DNA of 64,000 nt. It comes from Palsa-506 sp963836355 (GTDB lineage Bacteria > Actinomycetota > Actinomycetes > Streptosporangiales > Streptosporangiaceae). The position numbers and the translations under genes are program-made. Below, piece after piece: positions 33,954-42,054 of the stretch. Position 1 is the first letter of the stretch. The number at the start of each line of letters is the position of its first letter. The stretch spans positions 62,001 to 126,000 of the forward strand of contig CAWIJO010000018.1 in assembly GCA_963836355.1 (NCBI GenBank), in the 5' to 3' direction. The notes under the pieces were generated by a model. The model had not been told where the DNA came from, did not search any database, and worked only from the letters and a program-made list of their open reading frames with translations.

Positions 33954-35387
33954 CTAATGATCATAGGGCGCGCCTGGCTCGAGTGCGCCAACGGCAAGCC
34001 AGATGTCCGCGAGATCGGTGCCCGTAGCCGGGGTGGCAGCCGACTGCAGCAACTGAATCAGCGACCGCCAGCCGGGGGGCAGGAAAGTCACATCCGCCAG
34101 CATCTCCGCCGGGGCAGCGGCCCGGCTGGGATCCATTCCGGTCGCCAGGAAGAATGCGAGCGCGGCCAGCGAGTACAGGTCGTCGGCCCGGGTGGGATGG
34201 CCGCCGGCCAGCACGCCCGGCGCGGTACAGCCAGGCGTGCCGCATCCCCTTGCGGCAGGCTCGCCCTCGGCAACCGCGAATTCCAGGTCGATCATCCACA
34301 GCGGGCCGTCCGTCGCGACGAGGATGTTGCCGGGGCTGACGTCCACCAGCGTAAGGCCGCCGGCCCAGGCGGCGGATAGCGTTTCCAGCAGGTCGCGGAG
34401 CAGCGAGCGGGCGACTTTGCCATAGTCCGGCATTCGCAGGGTGCCGGCGATCTGGCTGGCGAGCGTCCTGCCCTGAATCATTTGGAGCGCCAGCACCACC
34501 TCGTCCGCATCTTCAATCAGCCCGAGCGGCGCGGGCACGCGGACCGAGCCCGCGAGTGCCGCCAGGTGGCTGTGCTCACGCCGGAGCCGGGTGGCGGCAT
34601 CGTGGCCGCGTGAGTCGATCGCAGTATGTCGCTTGCGGACCTTCAGCAGGCACGGTTGCGCCGTCGTGACGTCGACGGCCGCGAGCAGCACGCTGGTGAA
34701 AGTTCGCTGGACTCGCCCGACAGGGACGAAGCGGTCAGCATAGATTCGCGGCTGAATTGGCTCGGTGTACCGGGCGAATGGCGGGACCCTGCCAAGCTCC
34801 CGGTGGCGCGGGCGGGACCGGTCATCGAGCACCCGCTTGCCGCGGATATCGTGCACTGCCGCCTCGGCCTGGCCGGGACCCGGGAAAAACGCCCCGTACC
34901 TGGCATAAACCGGTGCGGACGGGGACAGCCGCAATTCCTCGTCGACTACCGGACCTGGCAGGCCGTCTAAGGCTTTGGTCAGCGGGCCGGCCAGCTGGCC
35001 CGCCGCATGATCATCGGCGGGGTAGACGGTGAGCAGTTTGCCAACTTGCGAGGCACCAAGCTCGCCGCTGTTCAGCCGCCACGCAACTTTACCGCTGGAC
35101 GCGACCTTGAATGCGCAGCCATGCCCGCGTAGCAACGGGATTGCCCGGGCCAGCAGGCTGCCGAAGTGGTCGACGCGCGCGGAGAGATGAAGTTTCCAGC
35201 CCTCGCCGCGAGCCGGGCGGCCGACGCCCTGCCAGAGCCCGGTTACCCGGTCGGCCCAGATTTCGGCAGGCCGGAATCCGAACGATGCCAGCTCGACGTC
35301 GGCTGCGGACTGGGACCCGGGCCCGGGCCCGGTCGCCGTGAACCGGCGCTCCGTGCGATTACTCCGATTCGATCGGGAGCGGGACAT
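33954..35387 (-). CDS. LanKC/LanL-like lyase-kinase without LanC cyclase domain
   Basis: About 477 aa. Residues ~60-190 match the phosphothreonine/phosphoserine-lyase domain of class III/IV lanthionine synthetases: GWKLHLSARVDHFGSLLARA, CAFKVASSGKVAWRLNS, GASQVGKLLTVYPADD, VYARYGAFFPG. A Ser/Thr-kinase domain follows: LLKVRKRHTAIDSRGHDAAT, LRREHSHLAAL, catalytic loop LVDVSPGNILV (about 345-355) and IDLEFA in place of DFG, as in LanKC. The protein then ends; the C-terminal LanC cyclase of about 350 aa is absent. Start ATG 35387 overlaps the precursor stop by 29 nt. Expected chemistry is phosphorylation and elimination of Ser/Thr to dehydro residues. Confidence 0.82.
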   Translation of the reverse strand: MSRSRSNRSNRTERRFTATGPGPGSQSAADVELASFGFRPAEIWADRVTGLWQGVGRPARGEGWKLHLSARVDHFGSLLARAIPLLRGHGCAFKVASSGKVAWRLNSGELGASQVGKLLTVYPADDHAAGQLAGPLTKALDGLPGPVVDEELRLSPSAPVYARYGAFFPGPGQAEAAVHDIRGKRVLDDRSRPRHRELGRVPPFARYTEPIQPRIYADRFVPVGRVQRTFTSVLLAAVDVTTAQPCLLKVRKRHTAIDSRGHDAATRLRREHSHLAALAGSVRVPAPLGLIEDADEVVLALQMIQGRTLASQIAGTLRMPDYGKVARSLLRDLLETLSAAWAGGLTLVDVSPGNILVATDGPLWMIDLEFAVAEGEPAARGCGTPGCTAPGVLAGGHPTRADDLYSLAALAFFLATGMDPSRAAAPAEMLADVTFLPPGWRSLIQLLQSAATPATGTDLADIWLAVGALEPGAPYDH

Positions 35388-35574
35388 GCGAGTTGCTCTG
35401 GCAGCTCGGGCTGCCTCCCGGCCCGCGAAGATCGTCCAGGTCGATGCCATAGCCGATAAGCGCCGTGCCAGGATCCGTTCTGAGCAGATATGCAAAGTCA
35501 TCGTCGATGGCGGCCCGGGCGGCGATATCGGCCGCGATCATCGCATATCGGTCATCAACGGTGGTGCTCGGCAT
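35359..35574 (-). CDS. putative RiPP precursor peptide with NHLP-like leader
   Basis: 71 aa. Strong start: GGAGGA lies 6 bp before ATG 35574. Residues ~14-46 (for example IAARAAIDDDFAYLLRTDPG then TALIGYGIDL) resemble the nitrile-hydratase-like leader seen in several RiPP precursors (A..DP.F...LL.DP..AL...G). A Gly-Gly at 53-54 precedes a 17-residue putative core, SPSCQSNSHVPLPIESE, with four serines before the terminal Ser and a single Cys. The stop overlaps the lyase-kinase start. Assignment as precursor rests on leader resemblance, the GG site and gene context, not on any characterised homologue. Confidence 0.68.
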   Translation of the reverse strand: MPSTTVDDRYAMIAADIAARAAIDDDFAYLLRTDPGTALIGYGIDLDDLRGPGGSPSCQSNSHVPLPIESE

Positions 35575-35654
35575 AGCAGTCCTCCGGGTTCAGGTGCGCT
35601 TTTACCATTCGCACGTCGATCCAGGGGAGCATATGAGGTTCTGGCAGTCAAGGA

Positions 35655-36968
35655 TCAGTCCAGGCCCGCGAAGGCATCGGCGTCGTCGAACGGCCCCACC
35701 ACCGCAAGCGCCTTGGGCAGGTCCAGGATCTCGGCGGCCACCTTGCGCACGTCGTCCTGGGTTACTGCCTCGATCGAAGCCAGGATCTCCTCGACCGGCG
35801 TAAGGTGCGAGTAGACCAGCTCGGCCTTGCCCAGCCGGCTCATTCTTGACGAGGGATTTTCCAGGCCCAGCACGATCGACCCGCGCAGCTGGCCCTTTCC
35901 TCGCTCCAGCTCGGCGTCGGTCAGCCCGCCGGATACGGCCTTGGCGATCTCATCCTGGCAGATGGCGAGCACCTTGCCCACCTTGGCGGGCTGGCACCCG
36001 ACGTACAAGCCCCACATGCCGGTTTCCGCGTACTGTGAGTCAAAGCTGTACACCACTGAGGCAAGCCCGCGCTTTTCCCGAACCTCCTGGAACAGCCGCG
36101 AGGACATCCCTCCGCCCAAGGCGGCGTTGAGCACCCCGAGCGCGAACCTCCGCTCATCTGTCCGGGACAGTCCCTCGCACCCGAGGACCACGTTCGCCTG
36201 CTCGATGTCCCGCGAAACCAGCCGCACGCCGCGGCCCGCAGCACCGGGCACCGCTTCGCCCAGGCCGCCTAGCCGCGGGCCGGCCGGGGCGATGTCACCG
36301 GCCAGAGCGCCGCCGAACGCCTGGCGAACGCAGGCGACGACCGCTTCGTGCTCGACGCTGCCGGCCGCGGCCAGCACCAGGCTGGGCGGCGTGTACTTCG
36401 CCTGGTAGTGCTCGGCAATCTGCGCGCGGGTGATCGAGTTGATCGAGTCTGTCGTGCCCAGGATGGGGCGGCCGAGCGGGGTATCGCCGAACAACTGGGC
36501 GGCGAACGCCTCATGCACGGTGTCGGCGACGTCATCCTCGTACATCGCGATCTCTTCGAGGATCACGCCGCGCTCCGCGTCCACGTCCTTCGGCTCGATT
36601 AGCGAGCTGATGATCATGTCGGAGAGCACGTCGATGGCCAGCGGCAGATCGGCGTCAAGGACCCGCGCGTGATAGCAGGTGTACTCCTTGGCGGTGAACG
36701 CGTTCAGCTCGCCGCCTACCGCGTCGAGCGCCGCCGAGATATCCATCGCGGTGCGCCTGGGGGTGCCCTTGAATAGCAGGTGCTCCAGGTAGTGGGTGGC
36801 GCCGAGGTGGACGGCGTCCTCGTCCACGGAGCCGACGCCTACCCAGATGCCGACTGCCGCCGAGCGGACGGCGGGCAGCGACTCGGTAATCACCCGCAGG
36901 CCGCCAGGCAGGACGGTGCGGGTCACGGCCAGGTCGGCACCTGCCGTGACCCGCGCGTCCGCGGTCAT
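35655..36968 (-). CDS. M16 family (pitrilysin/processing-peptidase-like) metallopeptidase
   Basis: 437 aa. Inverted zinc motif HYLEHLLFKGTPRR (HxxEH) near residue 60, third ligand in ERGVILEEIAMYEDD, and C-terminal R/Y-type motif in LGLENPSSRMSRLG. Conserved neighbour of pnp in actinobacteria. Its start overlaps the pnp stop by 4 nt (ATGA). Likely cytoplasmic; substrate unknown. It also lies 80 bp upstream of the precursor peptide on the same strand, so readthrough into the RiPP-like operon is possible. Confidence 0.92.
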   Translation of the reverse strand: MTADARVTAGADLAVTRTVLPGGLRVITESLPAVRSAAVGIWVGVGSVDEDAVHLGATHYLEHLLFKGTPRRTAMDISAALDAVGGELNAFTAKEYTCYHARVLDADLPLAIDVLSDMIISSLIEPKDVDAERGVILEEIAMYEDDVADTVHEAFAAQLFGDTPLGRPILGTTDSINSITRAQIAEHYQAKYTPPSLVLAAAGSVEHEAVVACVRQAFGGALAGDIAPAGPRLGGLGEAVPGAAGRGVRLVSRDIEQANVVLGCEGLSRTDERRFALGVLNAALGGGMSSRLFQEVREKRGLASVVYSFDSQYAETGMWGLYVGCQPAKVGKVLAICQDEIAKAVSGGLTDAELERGKGQLRGSIVLGLENPSSRMSRLGKAELVYSHLTPVEEILASIEAVTQDDVRKVAAEILDLPKALAVVGPFDDADAFAGLD

Positions 36969-39289
36969 GAGTTCCGTGGCCCGCGGTGGCGTTCCCGGGT
37001 GCGGAAATGCTCTCCGCCGCCGCCATCGGCTCCCCGGTCCCGGTCACCTCCCCGGTCCCTGCCGCGCGGCCTGCGGTCATCGTGGCCGCCGAGGTCCTCG
37101 CCGGCGGCCTCGCGCTCGACGACCTCTACTGGCACGAGCGACAGCTTGCCGCGGTCATCGACCTCGCGGATCTCGACCTGGATCTTCTCGCCCACCTTGA
37201 TGACGTCGTCCACGTTGTCGATCCGTACGCCGCCGTGCAGCTTGCGGATCTGGGTGATGTGCAGCAGCCCATCCCGGCCCGGCAGCAGCGACACGAAGGC
37301 ACCGAACGTGGTCGTCTTCACCACGGTGCCGAGGAACCGCTCGCCGACCTCGGGGATGTGCGGGTTGGCGATCGCGTTGATGGCGGACCTGGCCGACTCG
37401 GCCGAGGTGCCGTCGGTGGCGCCGATGTAGATGGTGCCGTCGTCCTCGATGGTGATCTCGGCGCCGGTATCGTCCTGGATCGAGTTGATCATCTTGCCCT
37501 TGGGGCCGATCACCTTGCCGATCTTGTCGACCGGGACCTTGACGGTGATGATCCGCGGCGCATACTGGCTCATCTCGCCGGGCGCGGAGATCGCCTCGCG
37601 CATCACGTCGAGGATGGCCAGCCGGGCGGCGCGGGCCTGGGTCAGCGCCGCGGCGAGGACCGAGGCCGGGATGCCGTCCAGCTTGGTGTCCAGCTGCAGG
37701 GCGGTGATCACGTCCTTGGTGCCGGCCACCTTGAAGTCCATGTCGCCGAAGGCGTCCTCGGCGCCGAGGATGTCGGTCAGCGTGACGTACTTGCCGTCCT
37801 CGTGGATCAGGCCCATCGCAATTCCGGCGACCATGTCCTTCAGCGGGACGCCCGCGTCGAGCAGCGCCATCGTGGACGCGCAGACCGAGCCCATCGAAGT
37901 CGAGCCGTTGGAGCCGATGGCCTCCGAGACCTGCCGGATCGCGTAGGGGAATTCCTCGCGGGTGGGCAGTACCGGGACCAGGGCCCGCTCGGCCAGAGCG
38001 CCGTGGCCGATCTCGCGCCGCTTGGGCGAGCCGACCCGCCCGGTCTCGCCGGTGGAGTACGGCGGCATGTTGTAGTTGTGCATGTAGCGCTTGGTGCGCT
38101 CCGGGTTGAGCGTGTCGATCATCTGCTCCATCCGGAGCATGTTCAAGGTGGTGACGCCGAGCACCTGGGTCTCGCCGCGCTCGAAGAGCGCCGAGCCGTG
38201 CACCCGCGGCAGCACCCGGGCCGCCGCGGACAGCTGCCTGATGTCGGTCAGCCCGCGGCCGTCGATGCGCAGGCCCTCGGCGATGATCCGCTGCCTGACC
38301 AGCTTCTTGGTCAGCGCCCGGAAGGCGCCGCTAATCTCGTTCTCGCGGTCCTCGAACTGGCTGGCGAGCTTCTCCTTGGCCAGCGCCTTGACCCGATCGG
38401 TCTCGGCATCCCGCTGCTGCTTGCCCGCGATCGTCAGCGCGGCAGCGAGCTCGTCGGAGACCTGCGCGGCCACCGCGTCGAAGACATCCTGGCCGTAGTC
38501 GGCGAAGACGGGGTACTCGGCGGTCGCCTTGGCGGCGTGCGCCGCGATGGCCTGTTGTGCCTCGCACAGCGCCTTGATGAACGGCTTCGCCGCATCGAGG
38601 CCAGCGGCCACCGTCTCCTCGGTCGGGCCTACCGCGCCGCTGCCGGAGTCGGCCAGCAGGCGGAGCGTGCTCGGAGTCGACTCGGCCTCTACCATCATGA
38701 TCGCGACGTCGCCGTCATCCAGCACCCGGCCGGCCACGACCATGTCAAAGGTGGCCTCGGCCAGCTGCGGGTGGGTGGGGAAGGCAACCCACTGGCCCTT
38801 GATCAGCGCGACCCGCACGCCGCCAATCGGCCCGGAGAACGGCAGGCCGGCCAGCTGGGTCGAGAGCGAGGCCGCGTTGATCGCGATGACGTCGTACAGG
38901 TGCTCGGGATGCAGCGCCATGATCGTCTCGACGACCTGCACTTCGTTGCGCAGGCCGTGCACGAACGACGGCCGCAGCGGCCGGTCGATGAGCCGGCAGG
39001 TGAGGATCGCGTCCTCGGACGGGCGGCCCTCCCGGCGGAAGAACGAGCCGGGAATCCGGCCCGCTGCATACATCCGCTCCTCGACGTCGACGGTGAGCGG
39101 GAAGAAGTCGAGGTTGTCCTTCGGCTTCTTCGATGCGGTCGTGGCCGACAGCACCATGGTCTCGTCGTCCAGGTAGACGACGGCCGAGCCGGCGGCCAGC
39201 CGGGCCAGCCTGCCGGTCTCGAACCTGATCTTGTGTACGCCAAACGTGCCGTTGTCGATGACGACCTCGGCGGTATACGCACCCTCCAC
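36965..39289 (-). CDS. pnp: polyribonucleotide nucleotidyltransferase (PNPase)
   Basis: About 774 aa phosphorolytic 3'-5' exoribonuclease. Two RNase PH-like domains, an intervening helical domain, then KH (IGPKGKMINSIQDDTGAEIT) and S1 (GERFLGTVVKTTTFGAFVSL) domains and a charged Arg/Gly/Asp tail. GTG 39289 (VEGAYTAEVVIDNG) follows a perfect AAGGAGGT, which fixes the start; the frame upstream to 39463 is not coding. Downstream of rpsO in the usual order. Confidence 0.95.
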   Translation of the reverse strand: MEGAYTAEVVIDNGTFGVHKIRFETGRLARLAAGSAVVYLDDETMVLSATTASKKPKDNLDFFPLTVDVEERMYAAGRIPGSFFRREGRPSEDAILTCRLIDRPLRPSFVHGLRNEVQVVETIMALHPEHLYDVIAINAASLSTQLAGLPFSGPIGGVRVALIKGQWVAFPTHPQLAEATFDMVVAGRVLDDGDVAIMMVEAESTPSTLRLLADSGSGAVGPTEETVAAGLDAAKPFIKALCEAQQAIAAHAAKATAEYPVFADYGQDVFDAVAAQVSDELAAALTIAGKQQRDAETDRVKALAKEKLASQFEDRENEISGAFRALTKKLVRQRIIAEGLRIDGRGLTDIRQLSAAARVLPRVHGSALFERGETQVLGVTTLNMLRMEQMIDTLNPERTKRYMHNYNMPPYSTGETGRVGSPKRREIGHGALAERALVPVLPTREEFPYAIRQVSEAIGSNGSTSMGSVCASTMALLDAGVPLKDMVAGIAMGLIHEDGKYVTLTDILGAEDAFGDMDFKVAGTKDVITALQLDTKLDGIPASVLAAALTQARAARLAILDVMREAISAPGEMSQYAPRIITVKVPVDKIGKVIGPKGKMINSIQDDTGAEITIEDDGTIYIGATDGTSAESARSAINAIANPHIPEVGERFLGTVVKTTTFGAFVSLLPGRDGLLHITQIRKLHGGVRIDNVDDVIKVGEKIQVEIREVDDRGKLSLVPVEVVEREAAGEDLGGHDDRRPRGRDRGGDRDRGADGGGGEHFRTRERHRGPRNS

Positions 39290-39596
39290 GGGTGACCTCC
39301 TTGACTGAGGTCCCGCGTCTGCCCGCCGCCAGCGGAGCGCCATGCACGGGCTTCGAGCCGTGCTGGCTGGCCGGTCTTCGATCGAAGCCCTCGGCCCGGG
39401 CGCGCCGCGCGGTAAGCGCGGGCGTGTCCCTGACCCGAGAACCACTACCGAGGACCGGCCCATTGGCGCCCTAAGCGCTCCGGGCCGGGGGCCGCGGGAC
39501 GTCGTTCCTTCGTAGTATTCAGTTTTGGTGGCAGGCCGTCACCGGCCTGCCACGGTTTCAATCTACCTGCGCAGGCATCTATCTCTGCGCAGGCAT
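39290..39596 (-). promoter_or_regulatory. rpsO-pnp intergenic leader with hairpin and short repeats
   Basis: Contains the strong pnp ribosome-binding site (39295-39302), GC-rich dyads between 39390 and 39500, and a perfect 11-bp hairpin at 39528-39538/39543-39553 (GTGGCAGGCCG, loop TCAC). The hairpin has no T-tract on the minus strand, so it is more like the processing stem-loop found between rpsO and pnp elsewhere. This is inference from position. No coding frame is recognised. Confidence 0.5.
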
Positions 39597-39610
39597 CTAT
39601 CTGCGCAGGC
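39561..39610. repeat. tandem copies of the rpsO 3' end
   Basis: Three 16-18-bp copies of atctatctgcgcaggc at 39561-39576, 39577-39594 and 39595-39610. The last contains the rpsO stop codon and last sense codons, so the end of the gene has been duplicated downstream. Confidence 0.85.
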
Positions 39611-39866
39611 CGAGCTTTTCGATCAGCGCGCGGTAGCGGGTGATGTCCTCGTTGGACAGGTACTTCAGCAGCCGCCTGCGGCGCCCGACGAGCAGCAGCA
39701 GGCCGCGGCGGCTGTGGTGGTCGTGCTTGTGCACCTTCAGGTGCTCGGTCAGATCATTGATCCGCCGTGTCAGCAGCGCGACCTGGACTTCCGGCGATCC
39801 GGTGTCACCCTCATTGGTCGCGTGCCCGGCGATGATCTCTTTCTTCACCGTAGTGGTAAGCGGCAC
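39597..39866 (-). CDS. rpsO: 30S ribosomal protein S15
   Basis: 89 aa, exact family length. Family segments: EIIAGHATNEGDTGSPEVQV, ALLTRRINDLTEHLKVHKHD, HHSRRGLLLLVGRRRRLLKY. Binds 16S rRNA and often represses its own translation. The 264 bp upstream to ribF hold a GC hairpin (CCTGCC-GGG-GCAGG near 39925) and a duplicated gaagccggcgatca (about 40057 and 40099), with no further gene seen. Confidence 0.97.
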   Translation of the reverse strand: MPLTTTVKKEIIAGHATNEGDTGSPEVQVALLTRRINDLTEHLKVHKHDHHSRRGLLLLVGRRRRLLKYLSNEDITRYRALIEKLGLRR

Positions 39867-40130
39867 GTTGATTCCTTTTCGGATAGAACTCAGTACAGGA
39901 TGCTCCGGCGGATTTCGTGTCGGACCTGCCGGGGCAGGAGCCGCCGTGCAGTAGCCTGCGGGCGCCTCCGCTTAGTCAGCCGCCTGAGGGCACAGCTGAC
40001 GGGGCCGGATAACCCGGCCGACAGCCAGGTTAGCACGCGGTTCGGCCGTGAATGCCGAAGCCGGCGATCAACGCCCGGCTCCGGGCGAAGCCTGTCCGAA
40101 GCCGGCGATCAGGGCCCGGCGCGGCGGCGG

Positions 40131-41081
40131 CTATCCGCCGCTGCCGCGGGCACGGACCGCGTCGACGTCCCGGTGCATCTGCGCCACCAGGTCGGCGACC
40201 GAATCGAACCGGACCGTGCCACGCAGGCGGTCGGCGAAATCGACCGCGACGTGCACGCCGTACAGGTCGAGATCATCGCGATCCAGCGCGTACGCCTCGA
40301 CGGTGCGCTCCCTCCCGTCGAACGTCGGGTTGGTGCCGATCGAGATCGCGGCCGGCCACCGTTCCTCCTCGCGGCCTTCGGCGTCGAGGCTGGCCAGCCA
40401 GCCCGCATACACGCCGTCGGCCGGGATCGCAGTGAGCGACAGCGTCTTCAGGTTGGCGGTGGGGAAGCCAAGCGCCCGGCCGCGGCGCTGCCCGCGCACC
40501 ACCACGCCCTCCACCCGGTGCGGGCGGCCGAGATCGCGGGCGGCGCCGGCCACGTCCCCGGCGGCGAGCCGCGCCCTGATGCCGGTGGACGAGATCGTCT
40601 GGCCGGCGTCGGCCAGCAACGGCACCCCCTCGGCGGTGAAATCGTACTTCTCGCCCAGCTCGCCGAGCAGCGCGACGTCCCCGGCAGCGCGGTGGCCGAA
40701 CCGGAAGTTGTCCCCCACCACGACCCTGGCCGCGTGCAGCCGGTCCACCAGCACCGCCTGCACGAACTCGTCCGGCCCTAGCCGGGAGAACTCGAGCGTG
40801 AACGGCAGCAGCAGCACAGCGTCGACGCCCAGGCCGGCCAGCAGCTCGCCGCGCCGCCTGGCGGTGGACAGGAATGGCGGGTGCGTCCCCGGCCGGATGA
40901 CCTCGTCCGGATGCGGGTCGAAGGTGATCACGGCGACCGGCAGCCCGAGGCCGGCGGCGAGCTCCGCGGCGCGGCGCACGATGCGCTGGTGACCACGGTG
41001 CACGCCGTCGAAGACGCCGATCGTGGCGACCGACCGGCCCCAGCCGGGCGGCACGTCGTCCAGGCCCTGCCACCGCTGCAT
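40131..41081 (-). CDS. ribF: bifunctional riboflavin kinase/FAD synthetase
   Basis: 316 aa. N-terminal FMN adenylyltransferase: VATIGVFDGVHRGHQRIVRR, VITFDPHPDEV, VVGDNFRFGHRAAGD, ISSTGIRARLAAGDV. C-terminal riboflavin kinase: GRALGFPTANLKT, GVYAGWL, SIGTNPTFDGRERTVEAY. Makes FMN and FAD. ATG 41081 follows GGGGAGGA at 7 bp. About 100 bp after truB. Confidence 0.95.
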   Translation of the reverse strand: MQRWQGLDDVPPGWGRSVATIGVFDGVHRGHQRIVRRAAELAAGLGLPVAVITFDPHPDEVIRPGTHPPFLSTARRRGELLAGLGVDAVLLLPFTLEFSRLGPDEFVQAVLVDRLHAARVVVGDNFRFGHRAAGDVALLGELGEKYDFTAEGVPLLADAGQTISSTGIRARLAAGDVAGAARDLGRPHRVEGVVVRGQRRGRALGFPTANLKTLSLTAIPADGVYAGWLASLDAEGREEERWPAAISIGTNPTFDGRERTVEAYALDRDDLDLYGVHVAVDFADRLRGTVRFDSVADLVAQMHRDVDAVRARGSGG

Positions 41082-41178
41082 TTGCGATTCCTCCCCGGCC
41101 GCCGTTGGCGTATTGCGGTGGTCCCAGCCTGCCACGCGGCGGGCGGGCCGGCTGCGGCAGCATCCGCCCGCGCCCCGG

Positions 41179-42054
41179 CTACGGCAGGAACACCGCAAGC
41201 GAGCGAGCCTGGCCCGCCTCCTCGGTCAGCAGTGCGACCAGCATGCCATCAGGATCAAACGCGGCCACCGGACCACTGCCGCTGCCAACGGCAGGCAGCC
41301 GGGCGCCGCGGGCGACCTTCGTCGCCTCTTCGGCGGTGAGATCCCGCCGCGGAAAAACCGCCGCGGCCGCCCTGGCTAGCGGGACTACGTCCAGGGATCC
41401 CGCCAGTTCGGCCAGGGTCCGTGCCATGTCCTCGGTATACGGGCCGACCCGGGTGCGCCGCAGCGCTATCAGGTGCCCGCCGACCCCGAGCGCGGCACCG
41501 GCGTCCCGGGCTATCGCCCGAATGTAGGTGCCGCTGGAGCAGACGACCCGCACGTCCATCTCGAGCACCTCGCCCGCCGGGCGGACCGCGGTCAGGGCAA
41601 GCTCGCGGACGGTCACCGTCCTCGCGGCGAGCTCGGGCGGGGCTCCCTCGCGGGTCAGCCGGTAGGCGCGTTTGCCGCCTACCTTGATGGCGCTGATGCC
41701 CGGCGGGATCTGCTGGATCTCGCCGGTCAGCGCGGCCAGCGCGGCCGTCAGCGTTTCCGCGGAAACGCCGGCCGCCGACGCGGATGAGACAATCTCGCCG
41801 TCGGCGTCGCCCGAGTCGGTGGCCTGGCCGAGCCGGATGGTGGCTGCGTATTCCTTCTCGGTCAGCGCCAGGTGGCCGAGCAGCCTGGTCGCCTTCTCGA
41901 CGCCGACCACCAGCACCCCGGTGGCCATCGGGTCGAGCGTCCCGGCATGCCCCACCCGCCGGGTGCCTGCCAGCCGACGGATCCGCGCCACCACGTCGTG
42001 CGAGGTCAGGCCGGCCGGCTTGTCGACGATAACCAGCCCGCTCGCGATGCTCAC
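41179..42054 (-). CDS. truB: tRNA pseudouridine(55) synthase TruB
   Basis: 291 aa. Makes pseudouridine 55 in the T-loop of tRNAs. Signatures: GLVIVDKPAGLTSHDVVARI, the catalytic aspartate in RVGHAGTLDPMATGVLVVGV, KEYAATIRLG and CSSGTYIRAIARDAG. GTG 42054 overlaps the nrnA stop (GTGA), so translation is coupled. Open frame upstream to 42453 is a shadow of nrnA. Confidence 0.95.
   Translation of the reverse strand: MSIASGLVIVDKPAGLTSHDVVARIRRLAGTRRVGHAGTLDPMATGVLVVGVEKATRLLGHLALTEKEYAATIRLGQATDSGDADGEIVSSASAAGVSAETLTAALAALTGEIQQIPPGISAIKVGGKRAYRLTREGAPPELAARTVTVRELALTAVRPAGEVLEMDVRVVCSSGTYIRAIARDAGAALGVGGHLIALRRTRVGPYTEDMARTLAELAGSLDVVPLARAAAAVFPRRDLTAEEATKVARGARLPAVGSGSGPVAAFDPDGMLVALLTEEAGQARSLAVFLP

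Noticed and set aside
36986..39295. 769-codon open frame on the plus strand across pnp
   Set aside because: Antisense shadow of pnp caused by strong GC3 bias; the protein reading is low-complexity and matches no family, while the minus strand encodes intact PNPase.
39528..39553. Intrinsic terminator for rpsO
   Set aside because: The hairpin is perfect but followed by A rather than T residues on the minus strand, and pnp lies downstream in the same direction.
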